A stretch of DNA of 23,691 nucleotides. It comes from CAZOZK01 sp964584245 (GTDB taxonomy: Bacteria; Patescibacteriota; Microgenomatia; UBA1400; PJMF01). Position numbers and translations under genes: made by a program. This document shows, piece by piece, positions 23,501 to 23,691 of this stretch (position 1 is the first letter of the stretch; each line of letters begins with the position of its first letter). The notes under the pieces were generated by a model. It was not told where the DNA came from, ran no database searches, and saw nothing but the letters and a program-made list of their open reading frames with translations. The stretch lies in contig CAZOZK010000003.1 of assembly GCA_964584245.1 (NCBI GenBank), positions 1-23,691 of the forward strand, written 5' to 3'.

Positions 23501-23691
23501 CCAAATTGTCTTTGTTGATTATTTGGTCCAAAATTTCCCAGCGTTTTTTCTTGACAGTATGAGGAATATCATCTGGATACATTCGCCACGACGCCGTGCC
23601 TGGGCGTGGTGAATAAATTGCCACAAACCCAACTTTCCACTTTATTTCTTTGGCTAAATCAACAGTTGCCTGAAATTCTTCTTCCGTTTCG
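23478..23691 (-). CDS. miaB: MiaB-family methylthiotransferase, C-terminal end (5' part outside window)
   Basis: Seventy residues of the C-terminal part of a radical-SAM tRNA methylthiotransferase. ETEEEFQATVDLAKE, VAIYSPRPGTASW, the D-D-I-P segment and VKKKRWEIL match the end of the catalytic domain. MiaB methylthiolates the i6A37 that MiaA makes, so the two are a two-step pathway and overlap by 11-23 nt. Odd: the reading frame stops about 20 residues after the radical-SAM region, and no TRAM domain follows. MtaB or RimO cannot be ruled out from this fragment, but the miaA neighbour favours MiaB. Confidence 0.8.
   Translation of the reverse strand, partial: ETEEEFQATVDLAKEIKWKVGFVAIYSPRPGTASWRMYPDDIPHTVKKKRWEILDQIINKDNLDDRPHVI

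Overview
The window reads as part of a compact genome from a Candidate Phyla Radiation (Patescibacteria-type) bacterium. The evidence is a complete but strongly diverged 16S rRNA gene whose unusual bases are balanced by partner changes in the same helices, very tight gene packing, and a gene set of core translation, glycolysis and envelope functions. The 16S copy has no 23S, 5S or spacer tRNA attached. The standard code is used: most genes end in TAA, and one (miaA) ends in TGA. I cannot name the subgroup without a tree.

Layout. 1-1604: two adjacent AT-rich ATP-grasp ligase genes, the first cut by the window edge; they differ in base composition from everything that follows. 1607-3556: truB and mnmA, tRNA modification. 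3557-5687: a stand-alone 16S transcription unit with a strong promoter, structured leader, a long RNase III-type processing stalk made by both flanks, and a terminator shared with the convergent purF. 5688-7166 (-): purF. 7295-7371: tRNA-Ile(GAU). 7431-7560: a CIRCE-like operator and a promoter, then lon (7570-10197), a PEGA/SH3b lipoprotein and a polytopic membrane protein. 12972-13736 (-) tpiA, divergent from a uvrD/pcrA helicase gene. 15934-18859: FemAB-family ligase, pyrH and gap. 18918-20441: comM-like ATPase, convergent with uppP and a small mechanosensitive-channel-like gene. 22029-22416 (-): RNase P RNA. 22469-23691 (-): miaA and the 3' end of miaB.

How the parts fit. Many genes serve tRNA and ribosome maturation (truB, mnmA, miaB-miaA, rnpB, tRNA-Ile, 16S). 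Others serve central carbon (tpiA, gap), nucleotides (purF, pyrH), envelope building (uppP, FemAB, lipoprotein, membrane protein) and DNA work (uvrD/pcrA, comM).

The main observations are: (1) 16S rRNA with A966, U1400 and G793, all in the P-site decoding region, and an A522-U527 pair that removes the RsmG methylation target; (2) a recurring promoter layout in which a -10 box lies about 5-9 nt before the start codon, implying many leaderless mRNAs; (3) a CIRCE operator in front of lon; (4) a GAPDH carrying NADP-type cofactor residues; (5) a triosephosphate isomerase with a non-canonical loop-6 hinge; (6) the AT-rich paired ATP-grasp ligases at the left edge, the best candidate here for an undescribed biosynthetic system, although most of it lies outside the window.
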